Source: Deltaproteobacteria bacterium
GTDB taxonomy: Bacteria; Desulfobacterota; Syntrophia; Syntrophales; UBA2210
DNA length: 56,664 nt
Assembly (NCBI GenBank): GCA_016933215.1
Contig: JAFGBH010000006.1
Coordinates: 1-56,664 of the forward strand
Direction of reading: 5' to 3'
Shown one piece after another: positions 41,301-52,357 of this stretch. How positions within the stretch are numbered: the stretch's first letter is position 1; every line of letters starts with the position of its first letter. The notes beneath the pieces were generated by a model. That model did no database searches and was not told the origin of the DNA. It was given only the letters and a program-made list of their open reading frames with translations. The translations under genes and the position numbers were made by a program.

Positions 41301-41537
41301 ATGGCGGAAAAAAAATTCGAAAAGGCATTGGAAAAGCTGGAGGAAATTGTCAGGAAGATGGAGGAGGGAGAATTGACCCTGGAAGAATCTCTCAAGGCCT
41401 TTGAAGAGGGAATCAAGCTCTCCCGTTTTTGTCTTACAAAGTTGGAAGAAGCTGAAAGGAAGGTCGAGGTCCTCCTCGCCGATGAGGAAGATTTTGATAC
41501 TAAGCCCTTTTCAGGAGACGGGAATAATGGAGAGTAG
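41301..41537 (+). CDS. xseB: Exodeoxyribonuclease VII small subunit
   Basis: MAEKKFEKALEKLEEIVRKMEEGELTLEESLKAFEEGIKLSRFC; start moved from 41112 to ATG 41301. Confidence 0.95.
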   Translation: MAEKKFEKALEKLEEIVRKMEEGELTLEESLKAFEEGIKLSRFCLTKLEEAERKVEVLLADEEDFDTKPFSGDGNNGE

Positions 41538-42435
41538 ACAGGGGATGTCCCTCAAGGAATATCTGGAAGCGAAAAAGGGGATGGTGGATGAGGCCCTCGA
41601 TCGTTTCCTTCCCGAGGAAAGCGGGATTTCTCCGGAGATCTTCAAATCAGCTCGATACAGTGTTTTTGCCGGCGGGAAAAGGATCAGGCCGATACTCTGC
41701 ATGGCCGCGGCGGAGACCCTGGGTCAGGATGGTGCAATAACACTTCCCGTCGCCTGCGCTCTCGAGATGATACACACCTATTCTCTTATTCATGATGATC
41801 TTCCCGCAATGGATGACGATGATTACAGGAGGGGAATGCCGACAAATCATAAGGTCTTCGGCGAAGATATCGCGATCCTGGCGGGTGATGCCCTCCTCAC
41901 AGAGGCCTTTCACCTCATGTCGGGAAGCAATGTAACTATCGGCATTTCCCCGGAGAGACTTCTCAGGATCATGCATGAGATATCGGAGGCAGCAGGATTC
42001 TTCGGAAAGATCGGTGGTCAGGTGATTGACCTGAAATCCGAAGGCCGGGATGTTACCATGGAGACGCTTCACCACATCCATACCCTGAAGACCGAGGCCC
42101 TGATCACGGTTTCTATCAGGGCGGGTGCCATCATCGCCGGGGCCGATGAAGACGAGCTCCGGAAACTGTCTATATTCGGCAGTAAGATAGGACTTGCCTT
42201 TCAGATAGCAGACGATATTCTTGATATAGAAGGCGATCAGGAGATCCTCGGAAAGGACACGGGGAGTGACAGGGAAAAGAAGAAGGTGACATTTCCCGCC
42301 CTCATCGGCATTGAATCGTCGAAAGAAAAGGCCACAAGCCTCATCGAAGAGGCGCTCACCGCTCTTGCATCCTTTGATGAAAGGGCAGAACCCCTGAGGA
42401 TGATTGCAAAATTTATCGTGGAGAGAAAATCCTGA
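41527..42435 (+). CDS. ispA: Polyprenyl (farnesyl/geranylgeranyl) diphosphate synthase
   Basis: SARYSVFAGGKRIRPILCMAAAE, LIHDDLPAMDDDDYRRGMPTNHKVFGEDIAILAGDALL, FQIADDILDIEGD. Confidence 0.94.
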   Translation: MESRQGMSLKEYLEAKKGMVDEALDRFLPEESGISPEIFKSARYSVFAGGKRIRPILCMAAAETLGQDGAITLPVACALEMIHTYSLIHDDLPAMDDDDYRRGMPTNHKVFGEDIAILAGDALLTEAFHLMSGSNVTIGISPERLLRIMHEISEAAGFFGKIGGQVIDLKSEGRDVTMETLHHIHTLKTEALITVSIRAGAIIAGADEDELRKLSIFGSKIGLAFQIADDILDIEGDQEILGKDTGSDREKKKVTFPALIGIESSKEKATSLIEEALTALASFDERAEPLRMIAKFIVERKS

Positions 42436-42457
42436 GAGGCGCGAGGAAGACTGCTGT

Positions 42458-44350
42458 ATGGATGGAAAAAAGACAGGGATACTCGAGAAGGTAGAATTTC
42501 CGGAAGATATACGGAAACTCGATATCGGCCAGTTGAATGTCCTGGCTGCTGAGATCAGGACGAAGATTATAGAAACGGTAGCACGAAACGGAGGCCACCT
42601 TGCCCCCTCGTTAGGGGCTGTTGAGCTTTCCCTCGCCATTCACTATGTATTCGATACGCCGAGGGATAAGATTATCTGGGATGTGGGGCACCAGGCCTAT
42701 GCCCATAAGATTATTACGGGGAGACAGAAGGTGTTTCATACGCTCAGAAAGATGGGTGGAATAAGCGGTTTCCCCAAGCGGGCTGAAAGCGTCTATGATG
42801 TGTTTGATGTGGGGCACAGCAGCACCTCGATTTCTGCCGCTTCCGGTATTGCTGAGGCCCGATGTCTGAAGGGTGAGTCCTTTAAGGTTATTGCCGTCAT
42901 CGGAGACGGGTCTATGACGGCGGGTCTCTCATTTGAGGGGTTGAATTGGGCCGGTGACAGGAAGAAGGATATTATCGTCATTCTGAATGATAACGAGATG
43001 TCGATATCTCCAAACGTGGGGGCTATGTCCTCCTATCTTAACAAGATTATGACGGGGCAGCAGGTTACCAAACTGAGGGCGAGAATTCAGGGCTTTTTGA
43101 GGACGATTCCCGGAATCGGTGAACAGATGGTTAAATTCACCAAGCAGGTGGAGGAATCGTTGAAGGCCTTTATTGTGCCGGGGATGCTCTTTGAAGAGAT
43201 GGGATTTATGTATGTAGGCCCCCTGGAGGGACACAGGATTGATCGCCTGATAAAGACCTTCCAGAATATTAAGGAGCTTGAAAGGCCCGTCCTCGTTCAT
43301 GTAATCACGAAAAAGGGGAAGGGATACAAATTCGCCGAGGATGAGCCGTCGAGGTTTCACGGCATCGGCGCCTTCGATATCGAGACGGGGAAACCCCGTG
43401 CAGCGGTGGAGGCAAAACCTTCCTATACGGAAATTTTTGGAAGAACCATGGTCAGTCTGGCACGCGAGAATCCGAGGATTGTGGCAATCACCGCGGCCAT
43501 GACGCACGGGACGGGTCTCGATAAATTCGCCGATGAAATGCCGGAGCGATTTTACGATGTCGGCATTGCCGAGCAACATGGCGTTACCTTTGCCGCGGGT
43601 CTTGCGACGGAGGGGTACATCCCCGTCGTGGCCATATATTCAACCTTCCTTCAGAGGGCCTACGACCAGGTGCTCCACGATGTATGCCTCCAGAAATTAC
43701 CGGTCATTTTCGCCCTCGACCGGGGAGGTATCGTGGGCGATGACGGTCCCACGCACCACGGGCTTTTCGATTACTCTTATCTGAGGTCCATTCCCAATAT
43801 CATCGTTATGGCCCCGAAGGATGAAAACGAGCTGCAGCACATGCTGAAGACGGCCGTTGAGTGCAGGCGTCCCGCCTCCGTAAGATATCCGAGGGGAGGG
43901 GGCAGGGGGGTTACGATCGACGAAACTCCAAAGGCACTTGAGGTCGGCAAAGGAGAGGTTATGAGAGAGGGCGAAGATGTTGCGATTTTCGCCATCGGTT
44001 CCACCGTCTATCCCGCCCTTGCCGCTGCCGAAAGGCTGGAGAGAGACGATATAACAGCAGCGGTCGTCAACAGCCGTTTTGTAAAACCCCTTGATAAAGA
44101 CCTGCTGTGTAAGCTGGCCTTGTCGACAAAGAAGGTCCTGATCGTTGAGGAAAATGTCCTCATGGGTGGTTTCGGGAGTGCCGTCCTCGAACTGTTTGGG
44201 GAGGAGGGCATTTCGGGGGTCGCCGTAAAGAGGGTGGGAATCAGCGATGAATTTGTCGAGCATGGGACCCAGGGCGAGCTGAAACTAAAATACGGCCTTG
44301 ATGAGGAAGGCATTGCCAGGGCGGCCCGGAGATTGGTCAGGATTCAGTAG
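42458..44350 (+). CDS. dxs: 1-deoxy-D-xylulose-5-phosphate synthase
   Basis: DVGHQAYAHKIITGR, DVGHSSTSISAASGIAEA, GDGSMTAGLSFEGLNWAG, DVGIAEQHGVTFAAGLA, RGGIVGDDGPTHHGLFDYSYLRSIPN. Confidence 0.97.
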   Translation: MDGKKTGILEKVEFPEDIRKLDIGQLNVLAAEIRTKIIETVARNGGHLAPSLGAVELSLAIHYVFDTPRDKIIWDVGHQAYAHKIITGRQKVFHTLRKMGGISGFPKRAESVYDVFDVGHSSTSISAASGIAEARCLKGESFKVIAVIGDGSMTAGLSFEGLNWAGDRKKDIIVILNDNEMSISPNVGAMSSYLNKIMTGQQVTKLRARIQGFLRTIPGIGEQMVKFTKQVEESLKAFIVPGMLFEEMGFMYVGPLEGHRIDRLIKTFQNIKELERPVLVHVITKKGKGYKFAEDEPSRFHGIGAFDIETGKPRAAVEAKPSYTEIFGRTMVSLARENPRIVAITAAMTHGTGLDKFADEMPERFYDVGIAEQHGVTFAAGLATEGYIPVVAIYSTFLQRAYDQVLHDVCLQKLPVIFALDRGGIVGDDGPTHHGLFDYSYLRSIPNIIVMAPKDENELQHMLKTAVECRRPASVRYPRGGGRGVTIDETPKALEVGKGEVMREGEDVAIFAIGSTVYPALAAAERLERDDITAAVVNSRFVKPLDKDLLCKLALSTKKVLIVEENVLMGGFGSAVLELFGEEGISGVAVKRVGISDEFVEHGTQGELKLKYGLDEEGIARAARRLVRIQ

Positions 44351-44389
44351 TGAAGATTCTCGAAGCGGATGCCCGGTTGATAGTCACCT

Positions 44390-45190
44390 ATGAACTCCAA
44401 AAAACAGAAGATACGGCTGGACAGACTCCTCGTTGAACGGGGGCTTTCACCGGCCCGTGAAAGGGCACGGTCCCTTATCATGTCGGGAGTCGTCCTCGTG
44501 AATGAGGCGGTTGTCGATAAGGCGGGTACCCAGGTATCAACTGATTCGGAGATACGGATAAAGGGTGAAGACAATCCCTATGTAAGCAGGGGCGGACTGA
44601 AGATGAAGGGGGCTCTTGAGGAATTCGGGATTGACGCGAGGGGTTCGGTTGTCCTTGACGTGGGTGTTTCTACCGGTGGTTTTACCGACTGCCTCCTTCA
44701 GGAGGGGGCAAAAAAGGTCTATGCCGTTGACGTCGGATACGGTCAGCTTGCCTGGAAACTGAGGACCGACGAGAGGGTGGTTCTTTTCGAACGGGAGAAT
44801 ATCCGCTACTTTTCAGGTGACGGCATCGACGATGAAATCGACCTGGTAACGATCGACGTTTCCTTTATTTCTCTGAAACTGGTCATCCCCGCCGTGGTAA
44901 AACTTATCAGGAAAGGGGCGGTCATCCTCGCCCTCATAAAGCCGCAGTTTGAGGCGGGTAAGGCTGATGTTGGGAAAAAGGGAGTTGTCAGGGACCCGGT
45001 GGTGCATAAAAGAGTTGTCGAAGATGTGGTAGCCTTTTCTGAAGAGATCGGGTGCAGGGTTAAGGGAACCTGTGAATCGCCCATAACAGGACCGGCGGGA
45101 AACAGGGAATTTTTCCTCTATGCAAGATACGAAGGCTCCGGCTCGGTGGCTGTCGAGTCATCGAGAGAAGTGAAAGAAGATAAGCGGTAG
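44390..45190 (+). CDS. TlyA family RNA methyltransferase (S4 domain + FtsJ-like)
   Basis: RLDRLLVERGLSPARERARSLIMSGVVLVN; YVSRGGLKMKGALEEFGIDARGSVVLDVGVSTGGFTDCLLQEGAKKVYAVDVGYGQL. Confidence 0.95.
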   Translation: MNSKKQKIRLDRLLVERGLSPARERARSLIMSGVVLVNEAVVDKAGTQVSTDSEIRIKGEDNPYVSRGGLKMKGALEEFGIDARGSVVLDVGVSTGGFTDCLLQEGAKKVYAVDVGYGQLAWKLRTDERVVLFERENIRYFSGDGIDDEIDLVTIDVSFISLKLVIPAVVKLIRKGAVILALIKPQFEAGKADVGKKGVVRDPVVHKRVVEDVVAFSEEIGCRVKGTCESPITGPAGNREFFLYARYEGSGSVAVESSREVKEDKR

Positions 45191-45199
45191 AATAAACCG

Positions 45200-46936
45200 A
45201 TGGGAATAAAACTGGCAAAAACAGCAGGATTCTGCATGGGCGTAAAAAGGGCGGTCGACATCGTCCTCGATATCGCCCAGAGCAAAGGGGATGAAAAGGT
45301 CTATACCTACGGTCCCCTTATCCATAATCCCCAGACCGTTGAACTTCTGAAGGGGCGGGGGATCGTCCCCATCTTTGATATCGACGAGGTTGATGAGGGG
45401 ACGATCGTCGTGAGGGCGCACGGAATATCACCCCAGGAGAGGGAAAAGATCAATAAAAAGGGGTTAAAGATATTTGATGCAACCTGTCCCCGGGTGGCGC
45501 GGGTCCAGTCCATCATAAAAAAACATGCGTCTCTCGGCTATACGATCATTATTGCCGGTGACAGGGAACATCCCGAGGTCGCGGGGCTTCTCGGATACTC
45601 CTACGGAAATGGCGTTGCCGTGGGCACGAAGGATGAGGTCGATGAACTTCCGCTCTTTGACAAGGTATGTGTCGTTGCCCAGACCACACAGAATACCGAT
45701 CAGTACGAAAAGATCGTGGAAAAGATACGGGAAAAATACAGCCAGGTGGTGGTCTTTAATACCATCTGCGATTCGACGGAGAAGCGGCAGGAGGAGATCA
45801 GTGATCTCTCACGTGAGATGGACGGAATCATTATCGTCGGCGGCAAAAACAGCGCGAATACGAAGCGGCTGGCAATGACGGCACGACAGTTTGGGACCCC
45901 CACCTTTCACGTCGAAACGGCAGATGAACTGAGGGAAATCGATTTAAACGGCTATGAAAAGATAGGCGTTTCGGCCGGTGCTTCGACACCCAACTGGATC
46001 ACCGACGGTGTTATTGACCATCTGACCCATTATCAGGATGAGCAGGATCACAAAAAACTGAAGTTTCTCTACAGCCTCTGGATATTTCTGGTCAGAACGG
46101 ACATCTATACGGCAATCGGTGCGGGATTTCTGTCCTTCGCAAGCATGCTTCTTCAGGGATTGAGGCCGAGCGCATTCAATATCCTTATTGCCGCCACCTA
46201 TGTCTATGCGATGCATATCATCAACAGGGTGCAGTTCAGCAATTCCGCGAGAGTCGCGGGGAGTTTCAGGGGGAAATCCTATGACAGGCATAAAAAGACC
46301 TATCTCGCCATTGCCGTTTTGTGCCTGGTTGTTTCGATCATGCTCTCCTCCTTCACGGGCGCGGCACCCTTTGTGCTCCTCCTTTCTATCTCCTGTCTTG
46401 GGCTGCTCTACAATATCAACATATTTCCTTCAGGATGGGGCCCGGGAAAACTGGGGGACCTGCCCGGTTCGAAGGAAATATTCACCGCCACCGCGTGGGC
46501 CGCGGTGATCGCTGTCCTCCCGCAGATCGGTATCGGTCTCACCATAACCCCCGATATGGCGGTGACCTTTCTTGTTGTCTTTACGATTGTCTTTTCCAAG
46601 ACTGCGCTTTCCGATATGATGGATATCCAGAGCGACAGGCTTGTGGGACGCGAAACGATACCCGTTATCATCGGGGAGGAGGGTACGGGCAGATTGCTGC
46701 GGATTATTTCTCTCCTTACGGGGGCCATTCTCCTCGCACTTACCCTTGCCGGGTACTCGTCATTCATGAACCTTGCCCTCCTGGCATCCCTATTTTATAT
46801 ATGGATTTGTTTGGAACTTTGTGTTAGAAAGGCTCGTTTTTACAGCATTGTTCTTGAGGGGCTCCTGGAGACGAACTATATCATCGCAGGTCTTTGTGTG
46901 TCTCTCTGGTATTGTATAAGTGCCTATGTTTTGTAG
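45200..46936 (+). CDS. ispH: 4-hydroxy-3-methylbut-2-enyl diphosphate reductase (IspH) fused to a UbiA-like membrane prenyltransferase domain
   Basis: N-term AKTAGFCMGVKRAVD, VVRAHGISPQ, DATCPRVARVQ, GDREHPEV, VVAQTTQNT, SAGASTPNWITDGVI; continuous ORF into multi-TM domain with DMMDIQSDRLVGRETIPVIIG. Confidence 0.92.
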   Translation: MGIKLAKTAGFCMGVKRAVDIVLDIAQSKGDEKVYTYGPLIHNPQTVELLKGRGIVPIFDIDEVDEGTIVVRAHGISPQEREKINKKGLKIFDATCPRVARVQSIIKKHASLGYTIIIAGDREHPEVAGLLGYSYGNGVAVGTKDEVDELPLFDKVCVVAQTTQNTDQYEKIVEKIREKYSQVVVFNTICDSTEKRQEEISDLSREMDGIIIVGGKNSANTKRLAMTARQFGTPTFHVETADELREIDLNGYEKIGVSAGASTPNWITDGVIDHLTHYQDEQDHKKLKFLYSLWIFLVRTDIYTAIGAGFLSFASMLLQGLRPSAFNILIAATYVYAMHIINRVQFSNSARVAGSFRGKSYDRHKKTYLAIAVLCLVVSIMLSSFTGAAPFVLLLSISCLGLLYNINIFPSGWGPGKLGDLPGSKEIFTATAWAAVIAVLPQIGIGLTITPDMAVTFLVVFTIVFSKTALSDMMDIQSDRLVGRETIPVIIGEEGTGRLLRIISLLTGAILLALTLAGYSSFMNLALLASLFYIWICLELCVRKARFYSIVLEGLLETNYIIAGLCVSLWYCISAYVL

Positions 46937-46958
46937 TTCCCCGAGGTGGCGTGTGCCG

Positions 46959-47832
<874 letters not shown>

Positions 47833-47925
47833 TAGAACTTTTAAGTTTTGCCGGTACAGTGTCGGTGATCGAAAAGGGATATTCATTTATTCTTAGTGCC
47901 CCCGTGAAAGAATCAGGGAAACTAA

Positions 47926-48588
47926 ATGGGTTTATTTATAACGTTTGAGGGAATTGAAGGTTCCGGAAAGACTACCCAGATAGGAATAACAGGGGATTAT
48001 TTAGAGAAGCAAAAAATTCCTTTCATCATCACTGAGGAGCCGGGAGGAACCGGACTCGGCAGCGAGCTCAGGCAGATTCTCCTAGACAAGACATCTCTCG
48101 CTATAACCGAAAAGGCGGAACTTCTCCTCTTTGCGGCAGACAGGGCACAGCATATCGAAGAAGTAATCCTTCCGGCGATGAGCGAGGGAAAGGTGGTCCT
48201 TTGCGACCGCTTCTCCGATGCCACCATCGCCTACCAGGGTTTCGGACGGGGTGTGGACGTCGATTTTATCAGGACGGTCAACAGTTTTTCATCACAATCC
48301 CTGAAACCCGACCTGACACTTCTTTTTGATATCCCCGTTGCAGCAGGACTGAAAAGGATAACGGACCGGATATCCCCGACGGGCAAGGCATCGCTGGAGG
48401 ACCGTTTCGAAAGGGAGAAAGCGGAGTTTCACCAGAGGGTTCGAGAGGGGTACCTCTCCCTTTTGAGAGATGAGCCTGACAGGATCAGACTGATCGACGG
48501 TTCACGAAAGGTGGATGAGGTAGCGAAAGAGGTCTGTCACTTTGTGACTAATCTCATAGAAGGGTCGTGCGAGGGAGATGTCTTTTAG
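47926..48588 (+). CDS. tmk: Thymidylate kinase
   Basis: LFITFEGIEGSGKTTQIG, LCDRFSDATIAYQGFGRG, DLTLLFDIPVAAGLKR. Confidence 0.96.
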   Translation: MGLFITFEGIEGSGKTTQIGITGDYLEKQKIPFIITEEPGGTGLGSELRQILLDKTSLAITEKAELLLFAADRAQHIEEVILPAMSEGKVVLCDRFSDATIAYQGFGRGVDVDFIRTVNSFSSQSLKPDLTLLFDIPVAAGLKRITDRISPTGKASLEDRFEREKAEFHQRVREGYLSLLRDEPDRIRLIDGSRKVDEVAKEVCHFVTNLIEGSCEGDVF

Positions 48589-49600
48589 CGACATATACGG
48601 TCAGGAACGGCAGAAGGCGGTGTTACAAAGTGCCATGGAGCGGGGACGGGTTTCCCATGCCTATCTTTTCCATGGAATGAAGGGGGTAGGGAAAAAAACC
48701 ACCGCCGGGATCTTTGCCCGGGCGCTGAACTGCAGCGAGAAAGGATTCGATTCCTGCGACAGCTGTTCTTCCTGCGTCAAGATGGATCACGGTAATCACC
48801 CCAATTTTATTCTAATAGAACCGGAAGGATTTTTTATCAAGATAGAGGCCGTGCGGGGTCTCCAGGGCCAGATAAAATTCAGGCCCTTTGAGGGACAAAA
48901 AAGGGTGTTTGTCATCGCTGATGCCGAGCGAATGAACAGTCCCGCTGCCAATGCCCTTCTCAAGACCCTGGAAGAACCCACGTCGTCAAATATCCTCATA
49001 CTGATTTCATCGCGCCCCCATGAACTTCCGAGAACGGTCGTCTCCCGGTGTCAGAGACTCAGGTTCAATCCACTCGCGAGGGATGTGATTTCCGCCTTTC
49101 TCATGGAAAGGTATTCGGTGGATGAACGGTCAGCCCGTTTAATCGCCGCATCATCGGGGGGGAGTATAGGAAGGGCGCTGGAGATGAAGGAAGAATCCTA
49201 TCTCTCGTTCAAGAACGGGGTCATAGAACGGATTTCCGATTCGAAGGCATCGAAAGATCCCCTGGAGTTTCTCTCCTTCGTTGATTATCTGGGTGATGAC
49301 AGGAAGAAGGTCCTTGAAAAGCTCGATATAATGAAGAGCTGGTACAGGGATATTCTGGTATATAAGGAAACGGATGATGTTGACGGCCTGATCCACCGTG
49401 ATATAGTCGATAGGACGAGGAAAAATTCCCGGAAAATGTCGGGGGCGGATATCCTGCAGAATATAAGGGTGATTAAAGAGGCATACAGCGCGATTGAGCA
49501 AAACGCAAACAGGCAGTTGACTCTGGAGGCAATGATGTTTAAGCTTCGGGGAACTGCGTATGATATGGGGGGAGACTCCCCCCGATTTGGTCTGAAATGA
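48578..49600 (+). CDS. holB: DNA polymerase III subunit delta'
   Basis: SDIYGQERQKAVLQSAMERGRVSHAYLFHGMKGVGKKTTAGIFARALNC, DSCSSCVKMDHGNHPNF, NALLKTLEEPTSSNILILISSRP. Confidence 0.93.
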   Translation: MSFSDIYGQERQKAVLQSAMERGRVSHAYLFHGMKGVGKKTTAGIFARALNCSEKGFDSCDSCSSCVKMDHGNHPNFILIEPEGFFIKIEAVRGLQGQIKFRPFEGQKRVFVIADAERMNSPAANALLKTLEEPTSSNILILISSRPHELPRTVVSRCQRLRFNPLARDVISAFLMERYSVDERSARLIAASSGGSIGRALEMKEESYLSFKNGVIERISDSKASKDPLEFLSFVDYLGDDRKKVLEKLDIMKSWYRDILVYKETDDVDGLIHRDIVDRTRKNSRKMSGADILQNIRVIKEAYSAIEQNANRQLTLEAMMFKLRGTAYDMGGDSPRFGLK

Positions 49601-50421
49601 TGGAACAGGAAAAGGTATTGAAAAACATTGTCGGCGTCAGATTCAAGGAAAAGGGGAAGACCTATACCTTTGACGCCACCAATGTGGAGCTTAATAAGGG
49701 CGATAAAACAATCGTGAACACCGAAAACGGTTGTGCCATCGGTGTGGTCATGACGGAAGTCATGCGCCTGCCTGAGGACAAACTGCCCGATGATCTGAAA
49801 AAGGTGATAAGGAAGGCCACCGGCGATGACCTGAAAGTCGAGGAGGAGAACATCGGGGTCGAAAAAGAGGCCTTTGCGTTCTGTGCGGAAAGGATAAAGG
49901 AACGGGAACTCCCGATGAAACTCGTCGACGTGGAGCGGCTCTTTGATAAGACCAAGATGATTTTTTACTTTATTGCCGAAAACCGGGTTGATTTCAGGGA
50001 ACTCGTTAAGGATCTCGTACAGAAATTCAGGACACGAATCGAACTCAGACAGATCTGGGTCAGGAGCGAGGCCCGTATAACCGGCGGTATGGGTATATGC
50101 GGGAGGGAACTCTGCTGTTCCAGTTTTCTTAATAACTTTGCTCCCGTATCCATCAAGATGGCCAAAGAGCAGAGCATGCTCCTCAACCCGGAAAAGATAT
50201 CCGGTCTGTGCGGGAGACTCATGTGCTGTCTCGCCTTTGAATATGACGATTATGCGAGCGTAAAGAAAAACATACCGAAGTGCGGCAAAACCGTCTATAC
50301 GCCCGAGGGGCGGGGAAAGGTGATACGGCAAAACGTGCTTGAAGAGAAGGTCGTCGTCAGGTTGGAAGAGGAAAGAGAAATAGAAGTTTCGGTCCATGAT
50401 ATTATGGAGAAGAAACTCTGA
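49597..50421 (+). CDS. PSP1/RicT (YaaT)-like stage 0 sporulation family protein
   Basis: PSP1 domain; VDFRELVKDLVQKFRTRIELRQIWVRSEARITGGMGICGRELCCSSFLNNFAPVSIKMAKEQ, LCGRLMCCLAFE. Confidence 0.93.
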   Translation: MMEQEKVLKNIVGVRFKEKGKTYTFDATNVELNKGDKTIVNTENGCAIGVVMTEVMRLPEDKLPDDLKKVIRKATGDDLKVEEENIGVEKEAFAFCAERIKERELPMKLVDVERLFDKTKMIFYFIAENRVDFRELVKDLVQKFRTRIELRQIWVRSEARITGGMGICGRELCCSSFLNNFAPVSIKMAKEQSMLLNPEKISGLCGRLMCCLAFEYDDYASVKKNIPKCGKTVYTPEGRGKVIRQNVLEEKVVVRLEEEREIEVSVHDIMEKKL

Positions 50422-50449
50422 GCTATCACTATATCTGGAGAACACAAAA

Positions 50450-52348
50450 ATGAAGGAAGCGTTTTACGTAACAACACCAATTTACTATGTCAATGCCTCG
50501 CCCCATATCGGCCATGCCTATACGACGATAGTGGCCGACGTGATGGCGAGATATTACCGTATGGCCGGTCGTGACACCTATTTTCTCACCGGTACCGACG
50601 AGCACGGGGACAAGGTGGCCGAGGCGGCAGAAGCGTCGGGAGAGACCCCGCAGCAGTATACCGATAAAATCAGCGCCCAGTTCAGAGATCTCTGGCCGGA
50701 GCTGAAGATAACAAATGACTATTTTATCAGGACCACCGACGAGAATCATAAAGAAGTGGTCAGGTCCATCCTGCAGAAGGTCTATGATTCCGGCGACATC
50801 TATTTCGGCGAATACGAAGGGTTTTATTGCGTGGGCTGCGAGCGGTTCTACCGGGAATCGGAACTGGTGGACGGAAAATGTCCCGATCACCAGACGGAGC
50901 CGGAGCACAGAAAGGAAAGCAACTACTTCTTCAAGATGAGCAAGTATCAGGACTGGCTCATCAACTATATCAAGGAAAATCCCGATTTTATCAGGCCCGA
51001 TAGGTACAAAAACGAAGCCCTCGCCTTTTTGAGAGAACCCCTCGAGGACCTCTGCATATCGAGGCCCAAGACCAGGCTCACCTGGGGGATTACCCTCCCC
51101 TTCGATGAGAATTACGTCACCTACGTCTGGTTTGACGCCCTCATCAATTACCTGACCGGTGTCGGCTATCCCGACAGCGATAATTATAAGACATACTGGC
51201 CCGTCGTGGAGCATCTTATCGCGAAGGATATACTGAAACCACACGGGATTTACTGGCCCACTATGCTGCAGGCGGCCGGTATCACCCCCTATCATAACCT
51301 GAACGTTCACGGTTACTGGAATATCGAAGAGAGCAAGATGTCGAAGAGCCGCGGTACCGTGGTAAAACCGCTTGACCTGAAAGACAAGTATGGTCTCGAT
51401 TCCTTCAGGTATTTTCTCCTGAGGGACATGGTCTTTGGCCTCGACTCCAACTTCAGCGAAGAGGGCTTTGTCCAGAGGATAAACTCGGACCTTGCCAATG
51501 ACCTGGGAAACCTGGTGAGCAGGTCACTTTCGATGGCCGTCAAATACTGTAACGGAAAGGTCCCCGAAGGGGGAGAACCCTCCGGCGAAGACGGTATACT
51601 GATCGAAAAGGGAGAGGGGCTTTTTACGGAGGTTGATTCATCTTTCAGGGCCCTGCAGTTTCATAAATCACTCATCTCCATATGGGATTTTATCAATGTG
51701 ACGAACAAATATATCGTGGAGCGGGAACCCTGGGCCCTGGCAAAAGACCCATCAGCCGCGCCGCGTCTGAATACAATCATGTACAATATTCTCGAGGCAC
51801 TCAGGATTGTGGCGGTCTTTATCATGCCCTTTATGCCCGAGACAGCTGAAGAAATTCTGAAAAGGCTTGGCATCGAGAATCAGAAATCGCAGGATTTTGA
51901 GGGCGTAAAAAAGTGGGGCGAACTTGCGGCGGGTAATTCCCTTACGAGGGGTGAATCCCTCTTCCCGCGTGTCACCTATGAGAAGGAGGAAGCTCCCGTG
52001 GAGAAGAAACTGACCGACGTAAAGGAAGAGGTATCCTTCGACGACTTTATGAAACTGGATGTCAGGGTTGCCGAGATTTTAGAGGCCGAAATGGTGCCGA
52101 AATCGAGCAAACTCATAAAGATGAAGGTCGATGTCGGTGAAGAGCGTACCATTGTTGCCGGTATGGGGAAAGACTATACTCCCGAGGAACTGGTCGGGAA
52201 AAAGATAGCCGTGGTCGTCAACCTGAAACCGACGAAGATCATGGGCGTGGAATCTTACGGGATGCTCCTTGCCGCCGATAAAGAGGGGAAGGGCTACACG
52301 CTGGTGAGCTATGACGGCGACGCGAAGGTGGGAGGAAAAATTCAGTAG
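50450..52348 (+). CDS. metG: Methionyl-tRNA synthetase with C-terminal EMAP/Trbp111-like domain
   Basis: FYVTTPIYYVNASPHIGHAYTTIVADVMARYYRM, KMSKSRGTVVKP; C-terminal DFMKLDVRVAEILEAEMVPKSSKLIKMKVDVG. Start ATG 50450. Confidence 0.97.
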   Translation: MKEAFYVTTPIYYVNASPHIGHAYTTIVADVMARYYRMAGRDTYFLTGTDEHGDKVAEAAEASGETPQQYTDKISAQFRDLWPELKITNDYFIRTTDENHKEVVRSILQKVYDSGDIYFGEYEGFYCVGCERFYRESELVDGKCPDHQTEPEHRKESNYFFKMSKYQDWLINYIKENPDFIRPDRYKNEALAFLREPLEDLCISRPKTRLTWGITLPFDENYVTYVWFDALINYLTGVGYPDSDNYKTYWPVVEHLIAKDILKPHGIYWPTMLQAAGITPYHNLNVHGYWNIEESKMSKSRGTVVKPLDLKDKYGLDSFRYFLLRDMVFGLDSNFSEEGFVQRINSDLANDLGNLVSRSLSMAVKYCNGKVPEGGEPSGEDGILIEKGEGLFTEVDSSFRALQFHKSLISIWDFINVTNKYIVEREPWALAKDPSAAPRLNTIMYNILEALRIVAVFIMPFMPETAEEILKRLGIENQKSQDFEGVKKWGELAAGNSLTRGESLFPRVTYEKEEAPVEKKLTDVKEEVSFDDFMKLDVRVAEILEAEMVPKSSKLIKMKVDVGEERTIVAGMGKDYTPEELVGKKIAVVVNLKPTKIMGVESYGMLLAADKEGKGYTLVSYDGDAKVGGKIQ

Positions 52349-52357
52349 ATTACATAC

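Noticed and set aside
49285-50445. 386-aa minus-strand ORF over holB and the PSP1-domain gene
   Set aside because: Both sense genes carry strong family signatures; the antisense product has no recognisable domain.
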